Assembly: GCA_037176845.1 (NCBI GenBank)
Contig: JAYKXP010000020.1
Coordinates: 248,001 to 312,000, forward strand
Direction: 5' to 3'
Length of the DNA stretch: 64,000 bases
Source of the DNA: Paramarasmius palmivorus
Lineage: Eukaryota > Basidiomycota > Agaricomycetes > Agaricales > Marasmiaceae
Of this stretch, positions 31,140 through 43,830 are shown in pieces (the first letter of the stretch is position 1; the number at the start of each line of letters is the position of its first letter). A program made the position numbers and the translations under genes. The notes under the pieces are model-generated. The model ran no database searches. It saw only the letters and a list, made by a program, of their open reading frames with translations, and had not been told where the DNA came from.

Positions 31140-33473
31140 CTATAAATGAAAGCCAAACGTACGCTTCTGCTCTTTGTCCTTCACACTATTCAACTTGTTT
31201 ACTCTAGGCCGGAAGTTGGTTGGGTCACGTCTGAACGTGATTTCGAGAGACGCCAGGAATCGGTTCATGCCAGATAAAAGACTTTGAGGTCTATAAGAGA
31301 AATGAGTGATGGGCAATCATAGAACGCTTCGAAAACGTACGGTGTAGCTGTCGCAGCTATAGCAGGCTCCCCCTCAAACACGATGACACGGTCTGCCAGG
31401 TAAGTGGCCATGATGAAATCGTGCTCGATGACGAACGCAGTCTTCTTAGCGTGAAGGATGAATCTGAAAGAGGGGGCCAGTGAGCAAATGAACTCGGCTA
31501 TTATAAATGAGCACTGCCCACCGTTTAATAACTTTGCTAGCGATGATACGTTGTTCGGAGTCAAGGAAACTTGTAGAAACGGTCAAAATCAATATCAAAG
31601 AACCCGATCAAGATTATCAACATACCTGCTAGGTTCGTCCAGTAGGTAGATGGATACATTGGTCATGCCTGATGATCAGGATCAATAGAAAGCAATCATA
31701 AAGGTAGGTCGTCTACTGACCCAGCGCGAGAACAATAGCAACCCTTTGCAACTCTCCTCCGGACAGTGTCTTGACATCTTGATCCATAATGTTGTCGAGA
31801 TTCATCGGCTTCAAAACATCGGTTTGGAATTGGGGGTGCATAAAGGCCTGCTTGATCCGTTTCAAAAGCAGCATCCGCACCGTTCCGGGGAACTTGGGCG
31901 AAATTGTCTGGGGCTTTAGTGATACGGAAAGCGTCTGCTTATCGGTTTCGATATCAGGCGTATCACCAGCGAGAAGTCGGATGAACGTTGTCTTCCCGGT
32001 TCCGTTCTCGCCCAACATGACGATAATTTCGGAGTCAGTGAAGCTACCGGCTTCCACGGAGAGTTTGAAGGATCCCAGTGTTTTGGTCATCGCAGGATAT
32101 GAATAGTGTCGTGTTTTGTCCACAATGACTTCTTCTGCAGTTTCGACCATCTTGAACGATAATGATTCTTCACGGAACCGCAGGTTCTCGGTTGGTATGA
32201 AACCGTCCAAGAAGATGTTGATACCTAGCAAGAAGGTCAGAAGATGTCAACGGTATCTGAACGCAATATCACCGACCTTCTCGTACTGACGCTGGCATAG
32301 TCACGACTCCATACATAGACGGCTTTCCGTACAGACAACAGATGAAATCAGAAAGATAGTCGAGCACGGACAAATCGTGTTCGACTGCCACAACATAACA
32401 ATCGGGGTTGAGAAGTGAACGGATGACCTCTGCGGCTTTCAATCGCTGTTTGATATCCAAGTAACTGGAAGGCTCGTCAAACATGTATCTAAACACATCG
32501 GCGTCAGAACAGTAAACGAAAGATAAGATCACACGACATACACGTCAGCCTTCTGAATACATGACATGGCGATAGCGAAACGTTGTAACTCTCCTCCAGA
32601 GAGTTGAGATACGTCACGTTCCAAGACATTGTTCAACTCGAGATCATCGCACATCTTCTGCTTGTTGTCGAGTTCTAATTTCGAGTCCAGCATCTGGGAA
32701 ACGGTCATGTTGCCCTTGATGGCTCTAGGAATATGATCCACATATTGGGGTTTGATGAGGGCCTTTAGATTGTCTTCTAGCACCTTAGTGAAGTAGTTTT
32801 GAAGTTCTGATCCTCTAAAGTATTTGAGAATTTCTTGCCAGTCGGGCGGGTCCTAGAAGTACTTGATATGAGAAAATTATCTGGATGTACGAAATCAAAA
32901 CGCACATCGTAACGACCAAGATTGGGCTTTAATTTTCCTGCTAGAATTTTAAGAGCAGTGCTTTTCCCGATACCATTGGTTCCGACTAATCCCAGTACCT
33001 GGCCAGGTCTCGGTGTCGGCAATCGATGTAGTTTGAAGGAGTTAGCTGTATATCGATGGGTAACTTCAGATTCCAGGTTTGTAGGCAGATTAATGATGGC
33101 GATCGCTTCGAAAGGGCACCTGCACAGTTTTGAGTCAGCGTACCAAACTTCAAGAATAACAAAACCTACTTTTTTACACAGATACCACATCCGATACACA
33201 GAATTTCAGAGATGAAGGCGATCTTGTCTGTAGGCTTGACTTCTATACACAATTTGCCTGGTTTTGTCGCGCTCGATTAGCTATTTCGCAGAGGCATTGC
33301 ATGCGATTGACGAACCCATTCGAACTACGGGGCATGACTGGACATGGAATTGTTCAGAACGTGTAAAGAAAAGATGTCAAATACGAGCGCACCTTTTTAC
33401 ATTCCTGAGCACATCGTTTTGGCTTGCATCGATTAGAGTCTACAATAGCGATACGGGTAATTTTGTCCGTCAT
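31140..33473 (-). CDS. RLI1: ABCE1 / Rli1 ribosome-recycling ATPase
   Basis: N-terminal ferredoxin-like domain: [34 protein letters not shown] and [20 protein letters not shown] hold the two 4Fe-4S cysteine sets. First ATPase: GTNGIGKST Walker A and [12 protein letters not shown] signature. Second ATPase: GENGTGKTT Walker [15 protein letters not shown] signature, YLLDEPSS Walker B. The tail ends [12 protein letters not shown]. Rli1 splits ribosomes after termination and is essential in eukaryotes. About nine introns; every join that I checked keeps the frame. Head-to-head with PIN4 at 33659, 185 bp between starts. Confidence 0.97.
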
Positions 33474-33658
33474 GACGCCGGAGGATGGTGGAACGAGGGA
33501 AGATTAGACGTAGACAGAGATCCTGGAAATTTTGGACCAGCCTCAAGTCACTGATGACACCGGCACCGTTTCTCCACGTGGTTGACCAAATAGTAATCCT
33601 CTCATAGGCTGGCTGGTTGCGCGGGCCTGTCTCTTCAACGTCAACGATTACCATTACG
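33474..33658. promoter_or_regulatory. 185-bp shared promoter of RLI1 and PIN4
   Basis: Divergent starts at 33473 and 33659 with nothing else between them. No specific motif identified. Confidence 0.45.
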
Positions 33659-34229
33659 ATGGCCAAAAAGGCAGCAGCAACCGACAAGAAAGGTGGAGGC
33701 AAAAAGTCCGACGACAAGAAGGGAAAGTCTGGAGGAAACGAGGAAGGGGAATCTGGTTCAAAGGTTCGGTGAATTCTGTGTCTGGTTCAAAAACAAGACT
33801 GAGAAAACATAAGTAGGGAAAGGGCTTGAAAGCTGCAACTGCAGTGAACGTTCGACACATACTTTGTGAAAAGCACTCGAAAGCTACGGAAGCCCTACAG
33901 AAGCTACAGGAAGGCCAGTCCTTCAACAAGGTCGCACAAGAATATTCTGAAGACAAGGCGAAGGGTCAGATCGTTTCCATCGCGACCAAATTTTCACTGA
34001 CACAAAAGACCACTTTAGCTGGTGGTAGCCTGGGCTGGATGACTCGAGGGAGTATGGTAAACTGGCTACCGTATCGTTACACCTCATCCTCTCATTGCTT
34101 GAACAGGTGGGTCCGTTCCAAGACGCCGCTTTTGCTCTTACGCCATCCACGGTCGACAAGCCGATTCTTTCACCGCTGGTCAAGACCAATTTCGGTTATC
34201 ATATCATCATGGTCGAAGGACGACGCTAA
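33659..34229 (+). CDS. Parvulin-type peptidyl-prolyl isomerase, PIN4-like
   Basis: Starts [20 protein letters not shown], a Lys/Gly-rich N-terminal tail as in human PIN4/Par14, then [20 protein letters not shown] (catalytic first His), [40 protein letters not shown], and [16 protein letters not shown]. Parvulin active-site residues (H, C, and the terminal H of YHIIMV) are present. Three introns of about 50-60 bp; the stop is TAA at 34227-34229. Par14-type proteins act in ribosome biogenesis and chromatin. Convergent with PIG-S. Confidence 0.95.
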
Positions 34230-34288
34230 ACTCCAAACATGTATTACTACAAACGCATGCTCGTCTATATCCGCAATCTACCGCTCTA

Positions 34289-35969
34289 CTACGCCCCGTT
34301 TTGTGCTGCTCTGCGTTGCCTTCTCCAGGCAGCGACCTCTCTTGCGGCCGCAGCTATCAAAGGAATAATCGCACTAGCAAAGAGTGGTGTATACACCGCA
34401 TACTTATGCTCTGCTGGGAAATACAGCAGCGCCAGCATTCCAGGATGAAAGAAGGCACGTTGCGATAGCGTAAGAGCTCGACTAGAGCTCTCCAGTATAC
34501 TACTAAGGTTGGCGGATACCACATCAGAGTGCCACAGTGACCCAAGAGTCTTTAGCGCGTCCCGCACATCGTCTCGCACTTTCTCTCCCACCGGCATATT
34601 TTCAATTTGATCCACCAAGCTGACGGTACTCCGCAGAGTATCTCGCGTCCGCGCAATATTTTCTGACGTCCGTTGGCGAAGGAGTGCATCAATCTGCCAA
34701 GGTGTGATCGCAAGCCCGGAGTTGGCTGTCGAAATGCCGGGTGGAAGTCGAGGTACTCCAAGAAGAGTAAGTAGCTGTTGAGAAAAGGCCGAGAAGCTCG
34801 ACGCGAGTTGTTGTGCAGATAGCTGTATCTCTGAAGGCGAACCCGGAAGGTTGGCGATGACTATTCCTCCCCACTGCGGAATTAGGAAGGCGTTTGAGTC
34901 AGAGGGTTCACCTATAGGTATATTGAGTTCAAGAGGCTGTTCTGTTTAAAGGCGACGTACCATTAGCATCAAGGATGACCAAAGGACGTCGACTGGCTGA
35001 TGGTACAAAGAGCAGGAAATGGAGGACAGGGTCATTGGACGAACTCGAAGCTAAGTGAAGCCAATCAATTTGCATGTCTAAAATCTAGGGAGCGATTACT
35101 CACAGAGCGTCCATTCTGCAGAGTTTATAAACACGGTCAAATCTTCAGGTGTGAGGCCATGAACACCACGTTCTGGCAATTGTTGTGGTTCGAATGCCAA
35201 TGGCGCGTAAAATTGTACCTGAGATTCGATGGTGAAGTTGTGGAGAACCGAAAGGGAGGAGAGTATCGGCTTGATATGACCTGGCGGAGAATTAGTTTGG
35301 TTGACTTGTGGATGAAGAATCTGTGGTCTGACTGGAAATAGCTCTGGACACGTCCCATCCACTGATGACTTGTCCATCGGACGCATCTTCATTCAATAGT
35401 GTAAACGACAGGCGATACCGAGGAGCATACTGAGCTACACGATGATCACGATGACTTGAAGGGAGGAGAAGGGAAGAAAGGGTCTCCGCAAGTTGCATGG
35501 CTATAAAATGCATCAATAACCATGGCCGACTGCAGAACACATGCAACGTACGAGTAGCGCTTCGAGTTGGATACTGCAACATTCTGCCCTCTACTGTGAC
35601 CTCAGAATTGCTGGGTATCACTTCATAAACATCTCCAGAGGGTTTATCCCGCGTCCGCTCAGTCACCGAAATGTCAAGGGTGCTTGCAGTAGTTTTTTGC
35701 AATAAAGTCTGCAATTGAGAGCCAAAATCGGGAGTGTCTTTGCTGAACGAGGAATCCAGTGCAACCCTGACCGGTATCTTCAATTGTTGCCCAGCTTGCG
35801 CGTTGACGTCGGTTGTTGGTAAGGAGAGACGTTCAATGCTGGTTGTCTGCCACCAAAGCGGGATTGCAAAGATAATGACAATCCAATACGATGCTATAAT
35901 TCCTCGACGAATGTATTGGTGCTGGTAAAAGATAGTTGATGGGTCTCTGAGCCCTTCTTTAGCTTCCAT
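34289..35969 (-). CDS. GPI17: GPI transamidase subunit PIG-S
   Basis: It begins [20 protein letters not shown] then [20 protein letters not shown], the first membrane anchor followed by [11 protein letters not shown], which is diagnostic of PIG-S. A lumenal domain contains [19 protein letters not shown] and [20 protein letters not shown]. The C-terminal region [20 protein letters not shown] leads into a second membrane helix ([20 protein letters not shown]) and a basic tail. PIG-S is part of the ER complex that attaches GPI anchors. The join around 35300-35340 is uncertain. The frame extends upstream of the chosen ATG, but the conserved text begins here. Confidence 0.9.
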
Positions 35970-36265
35970 GCCTTCGAAACCGCAATTTGTTGAAAATTCT
36001 TCGCTTTGGAATTCAAAATGCTTGCTCGCACATTCAGAACCGAGGGTACGTTGCACGAGGGAGAGGTGAGAATGGGACAAGTGTCGGAGTTTGAAAGTGC
36101 TGATGCCGTGTGGCAGGGATAACCATAACTTGGACTCAAACTTATTCCTTTCGCCTGCAACACCCTTGTCCTCCTCGTTCTTCTTTTCCTTCCTCTACCA
36201 CTCTTCCCACTTTTTATCTTCTCGCGAAACCTATTGTCTTTGGCTCGAATCATTTCCCTTTTTCG

Positions 36266-39200
36266 ATGTCTCCAATTGGTTACAACACAACTCAGTCGAT
36301 CCCAACGGCCCCTCGAAATCGAAATAATTCAGTCCATTATCCTTTGGTATACGATGTATGCTTCTCAATCTTTTGTTTTTGAGAAGATATTTCTCATACA
36401 TTCTCAACAGAGACCGCCTGCAAGTCACAACAGAAATATTTCACCACCACCAGCGCGTCGGCATTCAGGATACGATTCATTCAAACCTCAACCCAGCAAT
36501 TACCCTTCAAACGATTATTACTATCAGGATAACTATCATGACTATGGTCGTCCATCTGGTGAAGGTGCATACGACCGGTACGATGGACCCTCCTCTTCCA
36601 ACTCCCGGCGCTCATCCAGGGACTATTATGACCAAAGGCGACCGTATGATCAAAGAAGCCCTCTATCACCCAATTCACCGTATAATTCGAGCAGAGAAGC
36701 TGCAGGAGGATGGAGAGGAACAGATACTGTCGCTACTAGAATGTTTGAACCATCTGATTCTTGGAAGCAGGCGAATGGCAGTATAGTAAATAAAGGGTAT
36801 GTTGACACTTTTCTATACATCGTTTCATTCTTATATGCTTATATTACTTAGGTCACCTGAGCGTCCCTGGGCATCGCATTTGAGAAATCATTCAAACTAT
36901 GAGGATCGGTATTATCGTCCAGATACGTATGGGGCCGAAGCACCGGCGGGCAGCGCTAGATATGAGTCCTATAGACCCCCATACAATCAAGAGGGCGATA
37001 ATCTTCGCAGAGAGTCTTATCCAGGGCCTGACAGTACTGGCAGACCCAGCCGCGAACGTTCACCCAGGCGTAGTCTCTCTCGAGGTAGATCATTTTCACC
37101 TCCATTTCGTCGTCGCTCTGTCTCCCGGTCTCGATCACGCTCTCGTCCTCGTGTCAGCAGGCGTACGCGGTCATCATCCCCATCTCGCTCGCGCTCTCGG
37201 TCTCCGAGTCGTTCCCAGTCTGGTTCACGTTTCCATTCACGCAGCCGATCTCGCTCGCGTTCTCCTCGAAGGCATTTTCATCCCTCAAAGAAGTATATCG
37301 ACTCTGAAGCGTCTACACCAGCTCGTCGCGCCTCTCCCGTATCTCGTGTTCCAATTCCGAGTGACCGTGATGGGGTACAGAGTAAATCTAATGCTACTGA
37401 GGATGCCTCTGTAGATACGGAGAAAATACAAGCCCAGGCTTCGCATGCCAGCATTACTCCGCGATCTCCCTCTCATTCTTCTATCGCTTCGTCAAGAGAA
37501 ACGTCTGTAAAACCCACAGCGCGTGCTGTCAAAGGGCCATCTCCAGTTTCTATTCCTGCACTCGTTGCAAAAGAGAAACCAGATACTCCCGATACCTCGT
37601 CCAGTGTTTGCCCGGCTCCAACTACGACGGCTTCCGTTGTTGCATCCGTCGAGAGTCTGCAAAAGGCTTCAACACCGGTTGAACCTTGCCCCTCGGTTGA
37701 AGATTCCCACCCTCCTGATGCAGCACGTGGCGAGATCAATGGAGACGTGAAAGCGAGTACGTAACATTTTATGTTGATGACTTCGTTAGCATTAATGAGA
37801 TTTAGATGACAAGGATAATAGTGTCCCAACAGTCCCGGATGACCAGGCTGTTCCTATAATCCCGAATAGCTCGACCAACGAGAAGTCGAGTGTGCCGAAC
37901 GGTATCGCGGTACCTCCCACAGGAGCTGACACGGGTGCCATTCCGTCTCCAGAGGCCAAAGAGGACACAGCCCCCGCCGATTCAAACCAACAAGCTGAGG
38001 CTTCGAGCTCAAGACCCGTGGATAGCACTAGCTCTACTTCTACCCCCATACCACCTCCAGAAAACATTACTGCGCCCGATTTCCGTCTGGAAGACATACC
38101 AAACATGGCCGATGCCACAAATGTCAGGGAAGCTCTCCGCGTCGTTGTGATGACTCGTCTACTTGCAGACCGTCAGACGCGAGAAGAACGTGTTGAACCT
38201 ATATTGGCCACAAACTTGTCAATACCGCGACTTCCGCACGAAAAGGTTGTTTTATTTCCACCACGTTCTGATCTAATCATGTGCCAAATGCTCCTGGATG
38301 AGCCAGGCCTTCGTCGCACACAGACTTTCCGTCGGATTCGGAGTGGTCTCGTGGAACAATTTGAAGCGCGACAGGTGGCTTTGAAGAACAAAGTGCAGAA
38401 ACTGAAGGAGGAGTACGTCACCTTACACGAGAAATGGATGGAACACTGTGCCAAGTTGGACGAGCAGGCGAAAGCGAAAGCTGCCGAAAAGTCCGCTACC
38501 GAGACACCTGTTCAACCCACGGTGTTACCCCCAGCTACAGGTCGAACCACAAGACGATCAGCCGCAACCCTCGGTGACGCGGTACGCTCCGACTTTGAAA
38601 TGGAGCAAATCATCGCTAGTATTGGGTACGACGAAGCTACAGACCCAAATCAATTATGTGTTCGGAACTTGGCTAAGATTCCGGATATGATATCAGTCAC
38701 GAAGGGAAAAGTCGATTACGTTTTTGACGACAATAACCTTCGCGTGGACAATCCGGCAGAATACTACGCACCGGATACCGGCGTCCTTGACTGGACCGAA
38801 GAAGAGAAGCAGATATTCCTCGACAAATTCGCCGCCTATCCCAAACAGTTTGGTATTATTGCAAAATATCTGCCAAACAAGACTCCTGCGCAATGTGTTG
38901 ACTTTTACTATCTGCATAAAAAGGTCAACATCGACTTTAGGAATGTCGTCGCGATGCATGCGTCTGGGCGTAAAGGGAAGAAGAGGACTGGGAAGAGGAA
39001 GGGCAATGCACTCCTGGCTGATATCAGGAAGCATGATGCCGAAGTTTCTTCTGGGCCAACGACCAGAGGAAAGGGTCGTAGAGCAGCAGCAGCAGCATCA
39101 GGATCTGCAACGCCGGCACCTTCGGCTGTGGAAACGAGAAAAGTCTCCGGAAGAAAGGTTACCGAGGTGGAAAACACTCCAACAGCAACACCTACTCCCG

Positions 39201-40327
39201 AACCAGAAGCACGTCCTCGCCGTCGACGTGCCGGTCCTGGCGCCGTCAGTACTTCCGCTCGGACCTCACTAGCGGCTCAGAACGATCCCGAGGAAGAGGC
39301 ACCCATGGTAAGTTCTTCGCAACCACCCTCTCACGTCACACTAAAGTGGAGCCAGGAGGAGGAGGAACCCAGTAAGCCAGCCAAAAGAGCAAAACGTTCT
39401 AGAAAAGTCAAGTCTGCAGCGATCGTCGATGACGATACATCGACACCTCCGCCTGCGGTGGAGGATGGTCCCACTGTTGATACGGAATCTATTTCCATTG
39501 GGAGAAAATCTGTCGCCGGTTCAACATGGTCAGAAGAAGACAAAGGTACGTTGCTCTATTTATCACATACCTGTGTCTCCTCGTCCTCATGTGTGGTCTG
39601 TCGTGATGTTAGACCTTTTTCTGAAACTTCTTGGGCAGTATGGGGATGATTTCAAGCGCATTGCCGCTTCGATGCCGAGCAAGGTGAGAAACACCCTCAG
39701 CCTGTAAATGCCATGCTAATTCAGATACTTCAGACCACAGTTCAGGTCAGCAGCTACTACAGGAGCAATATGGATGCGCTAGACTAGCCAAAATAGTGGC
39801 AAATGCTCCGAAGCGTTCACCGTCGCCTGATGCTGCAAAAACGAGCAATACAGTTTCACGCGCAGACTCCGATCCCCCTATGGCATCTCTGAATGACGAC
39901 TCTGATAGCAGGAAAGCGTCGTCATCGGCCTCCAAAACCCCAACCCCTGGCGAAACAGTTACAACAGCACCAGTGTTAATGCACCCCCACCACAGTGACT
40001 TACCCATGTACCCCGGTTATAATGCCTACACTTCGCCATACGGTGCTTCTCTTGGAGGCACGTACTCTTTACCTCGTACGATTCACCGATGATTCTAATG
40101 GACCCCCAGGATCAGGTTATCCGGTAATGGGATATAGCTCGTATGCATCTTCTTCCAGCACTGCATATCCAAATGGCACATACGGCAGATCGGCTTATTA
40201 TCCATATACTTACCCATACGCTCTCCAACCTGGCGCTGGGTATGCAGCCCCTGCACCGGCGCCAACGCCAACACCGGCAGCGGGGTCAGCTTCAGCTTCC
40301 TCATCTGCTACCCCACCACTGGTGTAA
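36266..40327 (+). CDS. SNT1: SNT1 / NCoR-like co-repressor with two SANT domains
   Basis: Starts MSPIGYNTTQSIPTAPRNRN, then a long disordered Tyr/Ser/Arg-rich region with a dense RS stretch (37066-37275), Thr/Ser/Pro linker, a helical segment KNKVQKLKEEYVTLHEKWME, SANT1 (LDWTEEEKQIFLDKFAAYPK, FGIIAKYLPNKTPAQCVDFY) and SANT2 (STWSEEDKDLFLKLLGQYGD, DFKRIAASMPSK). A Pro/Ala/Tyr-rich tail ends SATPPLV. In yeast Snt1 is a subunit of the Set3 histone deacetylase complex. The frame breaks once near 39775-39785: SNMDAL then LAKIVANAPKRSPSP needs one extra base, and no intron fits because both sides are conserved. The intron before GSGYPVMGYSS is best read as a 67-bp intron ending CCCCCAG. Confidence 0.88.
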
Positions 40328-40644
40328 ACCCGTACGCTGCTGACCCTCGTTATTATCATTATTCTTAATGCGTATCTCATACACCATTGGGCTTGCACAT
40401 CATTTTCGACTGGTTGTATATTCACGACGAAATGGATAATAGTACACGGAGATTGTTTAATTGACCACAAAGATTACTTTGCTTTCCATACAGCACTAAT
40501 TGGACACCCTTGCAGCTCCTCTGCCGTACTGAAAACTTTGTCTTGACCAGCTAGGACCGCACCATATCAGCTCTTTTGTTCCGGCATGTTCGAGCCAACT
40601 TACCATTCTCGTATTTAACCGGCCCCTGTTATGCATTGGTCATG
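40328..40644. other. Short convergent intergenic spacer
   Basis: 317 bp between the stop codons of SNT1 and the mpaB-like gene; only 3' UTR material is expected. Confidence 0.4.
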
Positions 40645-42299
40645 TCAGCTCCCAAGGTCAGACCACAAAAACGAACGACATACGATGGTATCCAACCTAT
40701 AACCCTCAGATCTCCACTTCTCGCTAGGTATATCCTCATACTTGCCCATCTGAACCATCAACGCGTCCCACGTTCTCCCTATGAACGATTCCGACTGGGG
40801 TTTGTACCACGGTTTAGAAGTAAAGTACTTTGGACGCATCAGCGGTTTGGTCTCTCCACGCAAGATAGAATCAGGCAGATCAGGTTCGATGAGTCCGGCT
40901 GCTCGGAACCTAGGTAGATGGAAATACCGAATATGGAAGGCGATGATTTAAGGGTGTAGTGGAGGATGAGCTTGATGTAACGCGGTGGGGGAGGTAGCAT
41001 CATGGCCTCGCGCACATTGTCCTCTAGCATGGCGATGGCTAATATACGTGCGAGGGATCTCATGCCAAAATGTTCGGGTAAGGTGTCTGTTTTAGGGGTC
41101 AAGCGTAAGTAATGAGGAAGGAGAATGCGACTCACGGATCAGCTCCTCTAAAGTGAACGAAGCAACATCGCAGTTCGTCTGAGCTGGGTACATAGCGCGT
41201 TCTTCGTATTCCTACGTTCGTGTTTGTTTGGCTCTGAAGCTATAATTCCAGGCATGGGACGCACCTGAACCCATTCCTTAAATGTTTCTGCCGTCTCGGG
41301 TATGTCTTTAATGCCCATTCGACGGCCGACCTCACTCCAAAACATGAATGAAGCCTTCACTAACAGTCAGCTCAACTGCAACATAAGCGGTGAGGTACAA
41401 TCCCCTACATGTTTCTCGATAGGAGCTAGCTCTCGCCAGCCGTATTTAGCGGACCATTTCTACGACTGAATGAGTATACGAAAGGATGGTGCAGACTGAA
41501 GCGAGGTGTGCGCTCACCTCAGGTTCGAACATGAATAGTGCCAGTGTGTACAGGTGATCCTCATTTTTCTATGACTTGAATCAGCCCTCATCTCGAAGTC
41601 GAGATTTAAAAAAGGGGCCACCTACGATAGGATAATGGGAATGCAGCCAATTAACACGCGCGATTGCGAGATTCGCTCTGGGGTCATTTACGCCAGGTTT
41701 AGCGGGAGAGTAACCATTAATGGGACATCGGACCCATGTTGCTGTTTATGATGCTAAGAAACGACCACGACATGGGAAAATAACGATTTACCGATTAGAA
41801 TCCCTGTCTGTTCAGCATGGAAGGTAAGAGGATAGAAGACGTGAAGCCAAACAAAAACACCCACGTCGGCATAACGTTTGGCAACCATCTCATCCGACTT
41901 GAGCTCTTTGGTCCCAGCTAAGATCTTCGATATACTGGGCTGCACACCTCTTCAGCCTTCCGCGACCAGGAAGACGACGGTATCGCTTACGATGGCGTAA
42001 GTCTTGAATAAAGCAAACGCGACGCTATACTCCAGAATAGCTGGTAATTCGTATTGGGAACCGATCGCGATTATTGCTTGTGCATCTTCAAGTGAGAGCG
42101 TCCTCGTCCGATATTTGGACCCATAGGTACGCTGAATATAGTTGTACCTTTTCCATCGGAGAGAACGTACAAGGAGGAGATATATGACGATAAGAATAGA
42201 TGGCAGGCTGATAAGTGGTCGAGGGAATTTGTGAATGAGTCTCTGAATGGAGATCATGATGGGAGAAAGGAAAGAGGGTAATATGAGTCTGTTCGACAT
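40645..42299 (-). CDS. mpaB-like ER-bound oxygenase (DUF2236 / rubber oxygenase fold)
   Basis: Starts MSNRLILPSFLSPI, with membrane helix LISLPSILIVIYLLLVRSLR, then RWKRYNYIQRTYGSKYRTRT, LSLEDAQAIIAIGSQYELPA, ILEYSVAFALFKTYAI, PSISKILAGTKELKSDEMVA, KRYADVGVFVW, FMFWSEVGRRMGIKDIPETA, LLEDNVREAMMLPPPPRY-like EDNVREAMMLPPPPRY and SKPWYKPQSESFIG. This text order is that of the mpaB family, whose namesake cleaves a farnesyl chain in mycophenolic acid synthesis; the family is large in basidiomycetes and most members have no known substrate. About eight introns. Relation to the terpenoid zone more than 30 kb away is possible but not supported by adjacency. Confidence 0.82.
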
Positions 42300-42506
42300 G
42301 GCTTGTTTCTTCGTTTGTTGTGTTCATTTCCAGTCTCTGATAAATAGGCTCGATTCAAGAATTCGGGTATGTGTTGAAATCCGAGCGATCCTTGTGAAAA
42401 AGATGCTGTGTCGTCAGCTGACAATTGGTGGCGAATCCAAGTCGATGAACACCGTCGGAGGTCTTCGTGAAGCCTAGCCAGTTTTAAGGTAAAGGTCATT
42501 AGGTCT

Positions 42507-42891
42507 TGGTACTTATCGGGTTCCACTGTTGGACCCCACCTATGATTAATATTGTTGTACGAAATAAGTTCGAAACCTCAATCATTGATCTATCCAAGTT
42601 CTCCGAGTCAAGATCTAGGATTGGTCAGGTGCACTACCACCTGAGTGTACTTCAACCCAAGCCGGGAGTGGGTACCCTACACAAAATCAGTTGATCAACA
42701 AGCCGTACATTTGTACTGAATACTCACGTTGACTCGGATATTGAAGTTTTCTAAGACACATGCATGTGTAGCCAGCGGGTGTCTCCCGGGCTCAGTTGCG
42801 CATAGGAGTAAATTGTATCTCCTTTAAGTACTGGCCAGCTATCCACAGCGATGATAGAGAGTGAAGAAACCAGCGATAGTCGTCAGTGATC
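42507..42891. repeat. Dispersed repeat, copy 1 (empty site)
   Basis: About 385 bp closely matching 45230-45717 in the same orientation. Shared blocks include TGTACGAAATAAGTTCGAAA, GATTGGTCAGGTGCACTACC, CACAAAATCAGTTGATCAA, GCCAGCGGGTGTCTCCCGGG, and CCAGCGATAGTCGTCAGTGA. It has no coding capacity. The copy reads GCCGGGAGTGGG at 42661-42672, uninterrupted, and so serves as the empty version of the MITE site in copy 2. GTTCGAAAC matches a pol III B-box pattern, but I see no A-box, so a SINE origin is only a possibility. Confidence 0.85.
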
Positions 42892-43830
42892 TAGGATTCA
42901 AGCACGTCAGACGATGTTGGATGGTGTATACTTACCTTGCTTGTCAAGCATGTCAAGGTCTGTGTCGAATGAATTGCACTTTCCCACCGTTTTATCACAT
43001 CAGCCTGTCTCCGTAATTCATTCTCGACGAACGTGCATACATTAGGACTTAGACAAGCAAGGCGCGGGACGTGCGCTTTGCGCACTGTTTGGCGTTTGCA
43101 GCGGCGCTCAAAAAAAAACGTGGGAAGTGTGTACGTAATTGTACCACGATCAGAGCTGTCTCTCCTGCCTTTCCGTCAGCGACATACTCTGTTTCTTAGT
43201 CTCAACCCTGAAGAAAATGAGCATCGATTTGTGGAAAGGGTGAGTAATACCAGAATTGTTCTCCTGTCAACCATAGAACCTTATCCATTATCATAATAGT
43301 GTTTCCTATGACCCTGAACTCATAAATGGTCTTTACCATACTAGCTCGAGTGGGTCGGCGTTTCTCGCCGACGGGAACGAGTTCCGATCAAGGTATCGTC
43401 GTCAACATGCTCAGTAAAATTGAAGTATTATATTTCATTGTATAGAGCCCAAGGGCTTGTGCTCGTGAGACAGGGTAAGGGCAGGGTACCGCCGCCTGTT
43501 GTACATAGCGACATGAGGAATAAAAAAAAATATTCCCCCAGAGATGAACACGTTAGGTCACAAGCCAAGCGTCAGCGGCGAACAGCAAAGATGATATATT
43601 TGCGGAAAACTTGCACCACGCGGGACGTGAGCTTGCAGAGCACAACTAGGATGTGTATTTACAGGAAAAACATGTCAATAACAATGTCCTGAGCTGCAAA
43701 GAACAGAAATTGAAATTTGAAATTTGAAAGCTTGGAACAAACATAGCGGCGGCGTGAGAAATTGATATGACTGATAACGCCGAATAAGAGAAGGCGCTCA
43801 GTTCTACATTGAACTCGTAACTTTGGCCAT
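42892..43830. other. Region upstream of the deaminase-like gene; first exon not found
   Basis: 0.94 kb. A branch-point/acceptor pair (CTAAC...GTGCAG, near 43840-43855) just inside the following frame implies that an upstream exon lies here, but I could not identify it. Frames at 43033-43296 and 43420-43692 are not supported. Confidence 0.3.

Noticed and set aside
37066..37275. Possible simple-sequence repeat at the DNA level
   Set aside because: The bases vary at codon third positions while Arg/Ser is kept, so it is a protein-level repeat, not a microsatellite.
42507..42694. 62-codon frame overlapping repeat copy 1
   Set aside because: The frame is not preserved in copy 2 of the repeat; not coding.
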